Below are positions 15,966-26,849 of a stretch of DNA of 36,996 bases, in pieces; within the stretch, counting starts at the first letter, position 1; every line of letters starts with the position of its first letter. Source of the stretch: JACCXJ01 sp052387115 (GTDB lineage Bacteria > Pseudomonadota > Gammaproteobacteria > JACCXJ01); the NCBI GenBank assembly GCA_052387115.1, contig JBQTJM010000439.1, forward strand, positions 1-36,996, given 5' to 3'. The notes beneath the pieces are model-generated. The model was given only the letters and a program-made list of their open reading frames with translations. It did not search any database and was not told the DNA's origin. The position numbers and the translations under genes are program-made.

Positions 15966-17324
15966 CTATGCCGCCATCGAGCGGATGGTCTCGTCGACCA
16001 CCCCGGCGAGCCATTCCGCCAAGCGGTCCACCTCGCCGCCCTCCGGCCCTTCGACCATGACGCGTACCAGCGGCTCCGTCCCCGAAGGACGCAGCAGCAC
16101 CCGCCCGCGATCGCGCAAAGCCGCCTCGGCCTCTCTGACCGCCTCCTGCACGCGCGACTCCGTGTGTACCTCGACGGCGCGCGGCATACGCACGTTGACC
16201 AGCCTTTGGGGAAATTTTTGGATACCGGCCTTGAGGGTGTGCAGGGATTGGCCGGTTACGACCATGGTCTCGAGCACCTGGAGGGCGGAGACGATCCCAT
16301 CGCCGGTCGTGGTGATGTCGAGACAGATGATGTGGCCCGACGACTCGCCGCCCAGACGCCATCCCCCGCTCTGCATCATCTCGAGCACATAGCGGTCGCC
16401 CACCTTGGCGCGTTTCAGGTCGAGACCCAGGGTCCTGAGCGCCCGCTCGAGTCCGAGATTGCTCATCTGCGTGCCGACCACGGAGCCATTTAGCTTGTTC
16501 TTCTTCTGGTGCTCGCGGGCGATGACAAATAGGATCTCGTCGCCGTCCACGATCTCCCCGAGATGGTCCACCAGGATCACACGGTCCCCGTCACCATCGA
16601 GGGCGATGCCGAGATCGGCACCTCGCGCGATAACCTCTTGGCGCAGCACCGAAGGATGAGTAGCGCCGCGCTCTGCGTTGATATTGAGGCCATCGGGTTC
16701 GGTACCGATGGCGACGACCTCGGCACCGAGCTCTTCGAACACGCTGGGGGCGATGCCGTAGGTTGCCCCATGGGCACAGTCGACGACGATCTTGAGGCCG
16801 CTCAGGTGGCTGCCGGTACCGATGGTGCCCTTGCAGAACTCGATGTAGCGCCCGGCGGCATCGTCGATCCGATGCGCCTTGCCGAGGCGGGCCGAGGGCA
16901 CGGTCAAGAGCGGCGCCTCGAGCGCCTCCTCGATCGTCGCCTCGACCTCATCCGGCAGCTTCATGCCGTTGCTCCCGAAGAACTTGATGCCGTTGTCGTC
17001 GTAGGGGTTGTGGGACGCACTGATGACGATCCCGGCCTGGGCACGGAACGTCCGCGTCAGGTACGCGATCCCCGGCGTCGGCATGGGACCTAGTAACAGG
17101 ACATCGACACCGGCGGCCGACAGACCCGCCTCCAACGCGGATTCGAACATATAGCCCGAGATACGGGTATCCTTACCGATCAGCACCCGGCCACCCCCCG
17201 AAGGCGCCAGGACGCGGCCGGCGGCCCAGCCGAGCTTCATCACGAAGTCCGGCGTGATGGGCGGCTCTCCGACCTTCCCGCGGATCCCGTCGGTGCCGAA
17301 GTGGATTCTGCCGCTATCGCTCAT
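15966..17324 (-). CDS. glmM: phosphoglucosamine mutase
   Basis: GlmM interconverts glucosamine-6-phosphate and glucosamine-1-phosphate on the path to UDP-GlcNAc, for peptidoglycan and LPS. The 452-residue protein begins with FGTDGIRGKVGE. It carries the phosphoserine loop with Ser104 in ISASHNPYDDNGIKFF, the metal loop DGDGDR, the sugar-binding GGESSGH and the phosphate-binding RPSGTEPLVRVM. It lies downstream of ftsH on the same strand, as in most gammaproteobacteria, but folP, which normally sits between them, is absent. A strong hairpin separates the two genes, so glmM probably has its own promoter. Only the 17 bases between its stop and the convergent dapD stop are non-coding on that side. 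Confidence 0.97.
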   Translation of the reverse strand: MSDSGRIHFGTDGIRGKVGEPPITPDFVMKLGWAAGRVLAPSGGGRVLIGKDTRISGYMFESALEAGLSAAGVDVLLLGPMPTPGIAYLTRTFRAQAGIVISASHNPYDDNGIKFFGSNGMKLPDEVEATIEEALEAPLLTVPSARLGKAHRIDDAAGRYIEFCKGTIGTGSHLSGLKIVVDCAHGATYGIAPSVFEELGAEVVAIGTEPDGLNINAERGATHPSVLRQEVIARGADLGIALDGDGDRVILVDHLGEIVDGDEILFVIAREHQKKNKLNGSVVGTQMSNLGLERALRTLGLDLKRAKVGDRYVLEMMQSGGWRLGGESSGHIICLDITTTGDGIVSALQVLETMVVTGQSLHTLKAGIQKFPQRLVNVRMPRAVEVHTESRVQEAVREAEAALRDRGRVLLRPSGTEPLVRVMVEGPEGGEVDRLAEWLAGVVDETIRSMAA

Positions 17325-17373
17325 TGCAACCTCCCTGCGCGACTACCGGCGCGCGTGTCCGACCCCCATAGCA

Positions 17374-17399
17374 AAACCCCCGCCATGCGGCGGGGGTTT
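17374..17399 (-). terminator. strong intrinsic terminator after ftsH
   Basis: AAACCCCCGCC (17374-17384) and GGCGGGGGTTT (17389-17399) form a perfect 11-bp stem with a 4-base loop. On the minus strand the 3' arm runs into TTTT, the expected form for terminating the ftsH transcript before glmM. The symmetric A/T flanks also allow activity on the plus strand. Confidence 0.85.
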
Positions 17400-17428
17400 C
17401 CGACGTCATACTCCGGTCGAGCGCTCGT

Positions 17429-19363
17429 CTAGTGCAGGCTGGCGGGTCCCCCGATCGCCCCATCGGCCTTGCCGGGCTCCGGGGTCGTGGTCTTCACGTC
17501 CGGCTTGGGGGGACCACGGCGGTCCTCCTCCGACCAACCTTTTGGGGCGCGCGGTGTAATGCCCGTCATGATGTCGTCGATCTGATCGCTCTCGATGGTC
17601 TCGTACTTCATGAGCGCCTCCGCCATCACGTGGAGCTTATCTCGATTGGAATCCACGATGGACTTGGCCCGGCCATAGCTCCGTTCGATGATCGACCGCA
17701 CCTCCTCGTCGATGGCATGGGCGGTCTCATCCGACATCATCTTGTGCTGCGTGACCGAATGCCCGAGGAATACCTCGCCTTCATCCTTGCTGTAGGCCAA
17801 GGGCCCCAACTTCTCCGACAGGCCCCACTTCGTCACCATGTTCCTCGCCAGATCCGTCGCCCGTTCGATGTCGTTGGACGCACCCGTGGTCACCTGCGAC
17901 AGACCGAAGATCAACTCCTCGGCCACGCGCCCCCCGAACAGGCTGCAGAGCTGGCTTTCCAGGCGCTCCTTGCTGTAGCTCAAACGATCCTGCTCGGGCA
18001 GGAACATCGTGACCCCGAGGGCACGACCGCGCGGGATGATCGTCACCTTGTAGACCGGATCGTGGGAGGGCACCGAGCGCCCGACGATCGCGTGCCCGGA
18101 CTCGTGGTAGGCGGTCAGCCGCTTCTCGTCCTCGCTCATGACCATGGAGCGCCGCTCGGCCCCCATCATGATCTTGTCCTTGGCCTTCTCGAAGTCATCC
18201 ATCTCGACGAGCCGCTTGTTGGCGCGCGCGGCGAACAGCGCGGCCTCGTTGACGAGGTTGGCCAGATCGGCCCCGGAGAATCCCGGCGTCCCGCGGGCGA
18301 TGATCGATGGCTTGACATCCTCCGCGATCGGCGCCTTGCGCATGTGTACCTTGAGGATCTGCTCGCGGCCGCGGATGTCGGGCAAAGGCACGACCACATG
18401 ACGGTCGAAACGCCCGGGGCGCAAGAGCGCCGGATCCAGGACGTCCGGCCGGTTGGTCGCGGCGATGATGATGACCCCTTCGTTACCCTCGAAGCCATCC
18501 ATCTCGACCAGCAACTGGTTCAAGGTCTGCTCGCGCTCGTCATGGCCGCCGCCCAGCCCCGCCCCGCGGTGTCTGCCGACCGCGTCGATCTCGTCGATGA
18601 ACACGATGCAGGGGGCGTGTTTCTTGGCCTGATCGAACATATCACGCACGCGCGAGGCACCGACACCGACGAACATCTCGACGAAATCGGAACCCGAGAT
18701 CGTGAAGAAGGGCACCTTGGCCTCCCCGGCGATGGCCTTGGCCAGGAGCGTCTTGCCGGTTCCCGGTGGGCCGATCATGAGCACCCCACGCGGGATCTTG
18801 CCGCCAAGCTTCTGGAACTTGCCGGGATCGCGCAGAAACTCCACTAGCTCTCCGACCTCTTCCTTGGCCTCCTCCACACCCGCCACGTCGGCAAAGGTGA
18901 TCTTGACCTGGTCCTCCCCCAGGAGGCGCGCGCGGCTCTTGCCGAACGACAGGGCCCCACGTCCCCCGGCCCCGCCCTGCATCTGGCGCATGAAGAAGAT
19001 CCAGACGGCGATAAGCAGCAGCATCGGGAACCAGGAGATGAAGATCTGCATGAGCACGCCCTGCTGCTCAGGCGGCCGTGCCTCGATCTCGACCCCGTGA
19101 TCGAGCAGGAGGCCGATGAGCGGCCCGTTATTGGTCTCGGGGCTGTAGGTCGAAAACGCCACGCCATCCGTCATCTTCCCGTGGATGGTGCCGTCCTCCA
19201 TCCGCACTTTTTCGACCCGCCCGCTCTTGACGTCGGCGACGAACTGCGAGTAGTCGACATGACTACTGGTGGTGCCCTGGCGCGGGCCGAAATTGTTGAA
19301 AACCAACATCAAAACCAGGGCGATGACGACCCAAAGCACCAAATTCTTGGCCATATCGTTCAC
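17429..19363 (-). CDS. ftsH: ATP-dependent zinc metalloprotease FtsH
   Basis: FtsH is a membrane-anchored AAA+ protease that degrades damaged membrane proteins and regulators such as LpxC and sigma32. The 644-residue protein has two membrane helices (~7-24 and ~108-126) flanking a periplasmic domain. The AAA module includes Walker A GPPGTGKT (198-205), Walker B FIDEIDAVG and the second region of homology ATNRPDVLDPALLRPGRFDR. The zinc site is HESGH (420-424). The C-terminus is Pro/Lys-rich. The start is GTG 19363 (MNDMAKNLVLW), with an alternative ATG three codons later; GGGG lies upstream of the GTG. It follows rlmE by 80 bases, the conserved rlmE-ftsH pair, and ends at a strong terminator. 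Confidence 0.98.
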   Translation of the reverse strand: MNDMAKNLVLWVVIALVLMLVFNNFGPRQGTTSSHVDYSQFVADVKSGRVEKVRMEDGTIHGKMTDGVAFSTYSPETNNGPLIGLLLDHGVEIEARPPEQQGVLMQIFISWFPMLLLIAVWIFFMRQMQGGAGGRGALSFGKSRARLLGEDQVKITFADVAGVEEAKEEVGELVEFLRDPGKFQKLGGKIPRGVLMIGPPGTGKTLLAKAIAGEAKVPFFTISGSDFVEMFVGVGASRVRDMFDQAKKHAPCIVFIDEIDAVGRHRGAGLGGGHDEREQTLNQLLVEMDGFEGNEGVIIIAATNRPDVLDPALLRPGRFDRHVVVPLPDIRGREQILKVHMRKAPIAEDVKPSIIARGTPGFSGADLANLVNEAALFAARANKRLVEMDDFEKAKDKIMMGAERRSMVMSEDEKRLTAYHESGHAIVGRSVPSHDPVYKVTIIPRGRALGVTMFLPEQDRLSYSKERLESQLCSLFGGRVAEELIFGLSQVTTGASNDIERATDLARNMVTKWGLSEKLGPLAYSKDEGEVFLGHSVTQHKMMSDETAHAIDEEVRSIIERSYGRAKSIVDSNRDKLHVMAEALMKYETIESDQIDDIMTGITPRAPKGWSEEDRRGPPKPDVKTTTPEPGKADGAIGGPASLH

Positions 19364-19443
19364 TTGATTACCCCTAGACGCCGTAGCGTGCTAAGCATGA
19401 AATGCCACGTTCGGTCCTCATGGACCGGGCTCGTTCGTCTAGA

Positions 19444-20064
19444 CTATAGACCATAACCCCGGCCGAGGACATAGACCTCTCCCGAACGACCCCGTGACGC
19501 CTGCGGCTTGCGTAGGGAGACCCGGCGGAAACCGGCACGTAGACTGGCGAGCAAGCCATCCACACCGGCACCCTGGAATAGTTTGACCAGGAAATCGCCT
19601 CCCGGTTTAAGGAGGTCGGTCGCAAAATCACGCGCGGTTTCCGCCAGAGCCAGCCCGCGGGCCGCGTCCACGGCCCTGATTCCGGTCATATTCGGCGCCA
19701 TGTCCGAGAGCACGAGATCCGCCTTGGCGCCGCCCAGCACGACCCGTAGAGCGCCTGCCACCTGGTCTTCGAAGATGTTTCCCGTTATCACCGTCACGCC
19801 GGACAGAGGTTCGATCGGAATCGGGTCGATTGCCAGCACACGGCCTCTCGGCCCGACCGCTTGAGCGGCCACCTGGCTCCAACCGCCGGGCGCGGCGCCC
19901 AGATCGATGACCGTCATACCGGATAGCAATATGCGGTCCCTTGCATCGATTTCAAGGAGCTTGAACGCCGCCCGTGACCGGAACCCGAGACGGCGTGCGC
20001 GCGCCACGTAGGGGTCCCCGTGGTGCTCTTCGAGCCACCGGCGGCTGCTGGCACTGCGCCCCAT
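19444..20064 (-). CDS. rlmE: 23S rRNA 2'-O-ribose U2552 methyltransferase RlmE (FtsJ)
   Basis: RlmE methylates U2552 in the 23S rRNA A loop on the assembled 50S subunit. The 206-residue protein has the SAM-binding motif VIDLGAAPGGWSQVA (~52-66) and the catalytic tetrad K-D-K-E: Lys35 in AAFKLLEID, Asp121 in SDMAPNMTG, Lys161 in FLVKLFQG and Glu196 in RSGEVYVLG. It lies between greA (28 bases upstream) and ftsH. yhbY, normally divergent between greA and rlmE in enterics and pseudomonads, is not present, so rlmE is probably co-transcribed from carAB-greA. Confidence 0.97.
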   Translation of the reverse strand: MGRSASSRRWLEEHHGDPYVARARRLGFRSRAAFKLLEIDARDRILLSGMTVIDLGAAPGGWSQVAAQAVGPRGRVLAIDPIPIEPLSGVTVITGNIFEDQVAGALRVVLGGAKADLVLSDMAPNMTGIRAVDAARGLALAETARDFATDLLKPGGDFLVKLFQGAGVDGLLASLRAGFRRVSLRKPQASRGRSGEVYVLGRGYGL

Positions 20065-20092
20065 GTCGCAGTCGGCTCGGTCTACGACAACA

Positions 20093-20565
20093 TCAGACGT
20101 AACGCACGTCGATGATCTCGTATTCCCGACGCCCGGCCGGCGCCTCGACCACGATGATCTCCCCGGCCTGCTTGGTGATCAGGGCACGGGCGATGGGGGA
20201 GCGGATCGAGACCAGGCCGCTCTTGATGTCGGCCTCGTCCTCCCCGACGATCTGGTAGACGGCCACCTCTTCGGTGTCCACGTTCATGATCTCCACGGTG
20301 GCCCCGAACACCACCTTGCCGCGCGCATTGATGGCGGCAATGTCGATGACCTCGGCGTGGGACAGCTTGCCCTCGATGTCGGCGATGCGCGCCTCGACGA
20401 ACCCTTGCTGCTCGCGCGCGGCGTGGTACTCCGCGTTCTCGCTGAGATCGCCGTGTGCTCGCGCCTCGGCGATCGCCCGGATGATGCGCGGACGGACGTC
20501 GTTCTTGAGGCGCTGAAGCTCATCTTTCAGCTTCTGTGCCCCGGTTTGGGTCATAGGTGTCTTGC

Positions 20566-20569
<4 letters not shown>
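20093..20569 (-). CDS. greA: transcription elongation factor GreA
   Basis: GreA enters the RNA polymerase secondary channel and stimulates cleavage of backtracked transcripts. The 158-residue protein has the N-terminal coiled coil whose tip carries the acidic residues in HGDLSENAEYHAARE, and the C-terminal FKBP-like domain (TVEIMNVDTEEVAVYQIVGEDEAD to the terminal YEIIDVRYV). I place the start at GTG 20569: GAGGAG lies eight bases upstream, MSKTPMT is the family's usual opening, and GTGA overlaps the carB stop (20566-20569). ATG 20554 is the alternative. The carB-greA order is conserved in gammaproteobacteria. Confidence 0.97.
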
Positions 20570-23784
<3,215 letters not shown>

Positions 23785-23803
23785 GAGAATTCGATCGAGC
23801 CGC

Positions 23804-24955
23804 TCAGACGGCACGCCGGTGGCGCACCATCAGCTCGGTGAAGTGATCGAAGAGCGATCGCCCATCGTGGGGGCCTGGGCTCGCCTCGGGGTGCCCCTGG
23901 AAGCTGAACGCCGGTTTGTCGCGGTGATGCAAGCCCTGGATCGTGCCGTCGAAGAGTGACCGGTGTGTGACCCGTAGGCGCGACGGCAGACCCTCGGGGT
24001 CCACCGTGAATCCATGGTTCTGGCTGGTGATGAGGACTCTTTGGCTGCCGAGGTCCAGGACCGGGTGGTTGGCGCCGTGGTGGCCGAATTTCATCTTGAC
24101 GGTGCGCCCGCCGCAGGCGAGCCCCAGGAGCTGATGGCCGAGACAGATCCCGAACACCGGTACCTGCGCCTCCACGATCTCGCGGATGGCGGCGATGGCA
24201 TAATCACAGGCCCCCGGGTCGCCCGGGCCGTTCGAGAGGAACACGCCATCGGGCTTCTCCCCCAATACCTCGGAGGCCGGGGTCTTGGCGGGGACGACCA
24301 TGAGCCGGCAGCCCCGATCCGCCAGGAGCCTCAGGATGTTGCGTTTGACCCCGTAATCGTAAGCGATCACTCGATGCGAAGACACGCCTTGAACCGCCGG
24401 TGCAGAACGACCCTCGGAACCCTCGAGCTTCAGGCTGCCCTCTGCCCAGGCATACGGATGCGGGGTGGTGACCTCCCGGGCGAGATCGGCCCCTTCCAGA
24501 CCGGCGAAGGCGCGCGCCGCGCGCAGCGCCTCGCCCGCATCGACCCCCTCCCCCGCCATCACGCAGCCGCGTTGCGCCCCACCCTCCCGCAGGATACGCA
24601 CCAGGCGGCGGGTATCGATGCCGGCGATGGCCACGACGCCCTGGCGTTCGAGGTAATCGCCGAGTGCGCCCTCGGAACGCCAGTTGCTCTGCCGTTTCGG
24701 GACGTCACGAATCACGAGACCGCTGGCATAGATGCGCGGGGATTCCTCGTCCTCCGCGTTGGCACCGACGTTTCCGATGTGCGGGTAGGTGAGCGTGACG
24801 ATCTGCTGGAAATAAGACGGGTCGGTCAGGATCTCCTGGTAGCCGGTGATGGCGGTATTGAACACCACCTCGCCGACGGACTGGCCTGTCGCGCCGATCG
24901 ATACGGCGTAAAAGACACTGCCGTCTTCCAAAGCCAGCAAGGCCGGGTGGGTCAA
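23804..24955 (-). CDS. carA: carbamoyl-phosphate synthase small subunit (glutaminase)
   Basis: CarA hydrolyses glutamine and channels ammonia to CarB. The 383-residue protein has the CPSase N-terminal domain (ALLALEDGSVF, FNTAITGYQEILTDPSY). The class I glutamine amidotransferase domain has its nucleophile Cys271 in FGICLGHQLLGLACG and the His355/Glu357 pair in GHPEASPGP. The start is TTG 24955: GGGGAGGA lies about six bases upstream and the family begins at this point. The rare start codon may lower expression. dapB, which usually precedes carA in pseudomonads, is replaced by the divergent ygfX. The leader contains a hairpin (24986-25013) and an AT-rich TATAGAATA near 25022-25030 that may be its -10 region. 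Confidence 0.97.
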   Translation of the reverse strand: MTHPALLALEDGSVFYAVSIGATGQSVGEVVFNTAITGYQEILTDPSYFQQIVTLTYPHIGNVGANAEDEESPRIYASGLVIRDVPKRQSNWRSEGALGDYLERQGVVAIAGIDTRRLVRILREGGAQRGCVMAGEGVDAGEALRAARAFAGLEGADLAREVTTPHPYAWAEGSLKLEGSEGRSAPAVQGVSSHRVIAYDYGVKRNILRLLADRGCRLMVVPAKTPASEVLGEKPDGVFLSNGPGDPGACDYAIAAIREIVEAQVPVFGICLGHQLLGLACGGRTVKMKFGHHGANHPVLDLGSQRVLITSQNHGFTVDPEGLPSRLRVTHRSLFDGTIQGLHHRDKPAFSFQGHPEASPGPHDGRSLFDHFTELMVRHRRAV

Positions 24956-24985
24956 AGGTGTCCTCCCCTGCGACAGATAGACAAA

Positions 24986-25013
24986 GCGGGAGTCGCCCGC
25001 CGGCGCCTCCCGC
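24986..25013 (-). promoter_or_regulatory. hairpin in the carA leader
   Basis: GCGGGAG (24986-24992) pairs with CTCCCGC (25007-25013) around a GC-rich loop, roughly 30 bases before the carA start. On the minus strand it is followed by TTTGTC. It could be an attenuator for pyrimidine or arginine control, but no leader peptide or known regulatory motif is visible. Confidence 0.3.
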
Positions 25014-25074
25014 CACGGTTATTCTATACTGGCCACGGTCATAAATCGCCCTTCTCCTGAGGAAGGCTTGAGGC

Positions 25075-25166
25075 TTGAGGCTGGAGACCTGAGACTTGAG
25101 CTGGAGAAGCAGAGGCGGCCTCCGGCCCCCGCGGTTCCGGCTCAAGTCTCAGGTCTCTAGCCTCCA
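25075..25166. repeat. long imperfect palindrome (27-base arms) between carA and ygfX
   Basis: The left arm 25075-25101 and right arm 25140-25166 are reverse complements at 25 of 27 positions by eye, separated by 38 bases of GC-rich loop that can pair a little further. The arms contain CTGAGACTTGAG, and the left side also has short direct repeats (GGCTTGAGGCTTGAGG from about 25066). It looks like a dispersed intergenic palindrome or a MITE-like element. Its right end lies two bases before the ygfX start codon. Confidence 0.75.
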
Positions 25167-25168
25167 TC

Positions 25169-25615
25169 ATGACCGCAGGTTTCACCGGTCCGATCCGATT
25201 ACAGCCCACGGGCTCTGCCCTCCTGGGGACGGGGATCGCGTTCTCCCATACCGGCGCGCTGGTCATCGTCGCCCTTCTCCCGTGGCCGGCGTGGGCCCGG
25301 GTGTCGGTTGCGATGCTGCTGTGCGGGAGTCTCGTGTGGTCGCTCGCCTGGCATGTCCTGCACCGCGGGGACGCCGTGACCGAGGCCATCCTGCAGGGAG
25401 ACGGATCATGGACGGTCCGTGCCGGGCCTGCGGAGCCCGTGTCCGCCACGCTCGCAAACGACAGCGTGGTAACGCCCTATCTTACGGTGCTGCTCTTCAA
25501 GCTTGCCGATGGACGCCGTCGCTCCCTCCTCGTGCTCCCCGACAACATCGAACCGGAGACCTTCCGGCGGCTGCGCGTGCGGCTGCGGTTCCCCCTGTCG
25601 GGCACGGCTAGCTAG
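25169..25615 (+). CDS. ygfX: YgfX (CptA) family membrane protein
   Basis: YgfX/CptA proteins are small inner-membrane proteins that in E. coli are paired with SdhE (CptB/YgfY) and were reported to act on FtsZ and MreB. The 148-residue product has two hydrophobic segments in about residues 27-62 (ALVIVALLPWPAWARVSVAML and the following SLVWSLAW). A cytoplasmic beta-rich tail carries the family signature: SVVTPYLTVLLFKL, RRRSLLVLPDNIEPETFRRL and RVRLRF at the end. SdhE is not adjacent, which is unusual. No ribosome binding site precedes the ATG because the palindrome abuts it. The stop codon overlaps the convergent stop of the truncated synthase copy by two bases, suggesting the ancestral neighbour was the full synthase gene. 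Confidence 0.8.
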   Translation: MTAGFTGPIRLQPTGSALLGTGIAFSHTGALVIVALLPWPAWARVSVAMLLCGSLVWSLAWHVLHRGDAVTEAILQGDGSWTVRAGPAEPVSATLANDSVVTPYLTVLLFKLADGRRRSLLVLPDNIEPETFRRLRVRLRFPLSGTAS

Positions 25616-25953
25616 CCCGGACGGCCCACCAGCCGGCGGCGGGTACGCCAGGCGATCCAGAGCTTACGGAGGGGGGTGAGGGCGACGCGATGGTGAAGGA
25701 CCCGGTAGCCATCGCGCCTGATCTCGGCGAGGATGACCGCACTCTGCTGCGCTGAGCCGTCCACGGCCGGGACACGGGCCAGGCTATGTGCGAGATCGGC
25801 CCCGATACGTTCGCAGTGTTCCGCGACCATGTCCCGGAGGCGCTTCGGCAATTCGGGCCCGAGGAGCGCCGCGGCCGGCACGCCATGGCGTGCCAGGGCG
25901 TCCTCCGGGATACGGATCCGGCCGCGCGCCGTCTCGCTCCCTAGGCCGAGCAC
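25612..25953 (-). pseudogene. truncated 3' copy of the squalene/phytoene-synthase-like gene
   Basis: From about 25935 down to 25612 this minus-strand sequence matches the 3' end of the full gene at 29736-30590, with about nine in ten bases the same by eye. It encodes ETARGRIRIPEDALARHGVP through WIAWRTRRRL and keeps the stop codon. The first ~165 residues of the family, including the aspartate-rich regions, are missing. Similarity ends abruptly near 25935, where unrelated DNA begins. It lacks the 24-base in-frame repeat found in the full copy. It is most likely a non-functional remnant marking one edge of the accessory island. Confidence 0.8.
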
Positions 25954-26187
25954 GGCCAGGCGAATAGGTAACTCAAGAGCCCTTTTTCCTCAGGAGCGAA
26001 GATACGACTGGACCGGTAGGCTGTCAAACGTGCGCGGTATCGGGCCGGAATCCGTGAATTATTTATCGCACTGTTGTGGGCGACTTGTTCGCCAAGTGTC
26101 GGGACACTATGGTGTCTAAAAGGAGTGCAGGCAAGAGGGATTGTCGGCGCTGGGCGATGGACCGGATTGGAGGGGATCGGTCTGCGA

Positions 26188-26481
26188 TCAGGCCGAGCGA
26201 ATGCCTGCGCACGTGCTCGGGGCGGTGCGCGGGCAGACAAATCCGAGATGAGCAAGGATCTTGGCGATCACCGCGGCGTTTTCGATGGCGGCGATGGTCC
26301 TCAGCGTGCCGCCGCAGTGTGGGCAGCGCTCAATATCGATATCGAACACCCGGTTGAGCAGCCGTGCCAAGCGGATGCGGGATGGCGCCCCGTGGTCGGC
26401 TAGGTTGCCGTAAACCTCTGCGGTTTTCATTGCGCTGACCGGCACGCTGGGAATGATCGCGGAACGGTGTTTGGCATTAAA
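26188..26481 (-). pseudogene. IS91-family transposase, C-terminal remnant
   Basis: The minus-strand translation FNAKHRSAIIPSVP, then RLNRVFDIDIERCPHCGG-like sequence with the CPHCGG zinc-binding pair and IAAIENAAVIAKILAHLG, is the typical C-terminal end of IS91/ISCR-type rolling-circle transposases. After AHLG the family tail (SARAPPRA) continues in a different frame, so there is a frameshift near 26240. The HUH/Y2 catalytic part is missing upstream. The break at ~26481 lies next to a short inverted repeat. No intact element ends were recognised. Confidence 0.7.
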
Positions 26482-26490
26482 GCGAGACAG

Positions 26491-26522
26491 GGCGGGTTAG
26501 CGGCTTTATCGCGTAACCCGCC
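26491..26522. repeat. GGCGGGTTA...TAACCCGCC inverted repeat
   Basis: GGCGGGTTA (26491-26499) and TAACCCGCC (26514-26522) are perfect reverse complements with a 14-base loop. This form resembles dispersed short palindromes common in gammaproteobacterial intergenic DNA. It lies just outside the break of the IS91-type remnant. Confidence 0.6.
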
Positions 26523-26603
26523 TTCGAGACGGCCGCGTTTAAGGTCGGCACCGAGTCCAGATTCGGATGTTGGTCATCCGAGTGGCGTGCCCGCTAGCTA
26601 GGG

Positions 26604-26849
26604 CTACTTTAGCCAAACTGATGCATCTTGCTCTAGGATCGACAACAGGTACTCACATGCATCATGCTCATGATAAAAGAGCTCTAGATTACCTTTTTGT
26701 CCTCGTTCAGCGTAATAAACCTCCCATCTACCATCCTCTTGCCCAATGCAGTACTGTTCATCTGCGTCCGGTAGCCCGGAGTTTATACGTACGGCCGCCG
26801 GATGTATGTTTCGCGATTGCAGCATTTGTTCGAGTTGGTGTACGTTCAT
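26604..26849 (-). CDS. small acidic protein, presumed immunity protein for the TNT toxin
   Basis: An 81-residue protein rich in Glu and Asp (for example INSGLPDADEQYCIGQEDGR and YHEHDACEYLLSILEQD), with no signal peptide or membrane helix. Its ATG overlaps the stop of the Rhs/TNT toxin gene (ATGA, 26846-26849), so the two are translationally coupled. A small cytoplasmic acidic protein directly downstream of a polymorphic toxin is the usual place and form of an immunity protein. The sequence pattern (GRWEVYYAERG) resembles small immunity-like proteins seen beside other toxins, but I cannot name the family securely. The local DNA is clearly more AT-rich than the flanking chromosome, consistent with horizontal acquisition. 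Neutralisation of the toxin is inferred, not shown. Confidence 0.7.
   Translation of the reverse strand: MNVHQLEQMLQSRNIHPAAVRINSGLPDADEQYCIGQEDGRWEVYYAERGQKGNLELFYHEHDACEYLLSILEQDASVWLK

Noticed and set aside
17432..18847. A 471-codon plus-strand frame opposite ftsH
   Set aside because: Antisense of conserved ftsH coding sequence, with no supporting signals.
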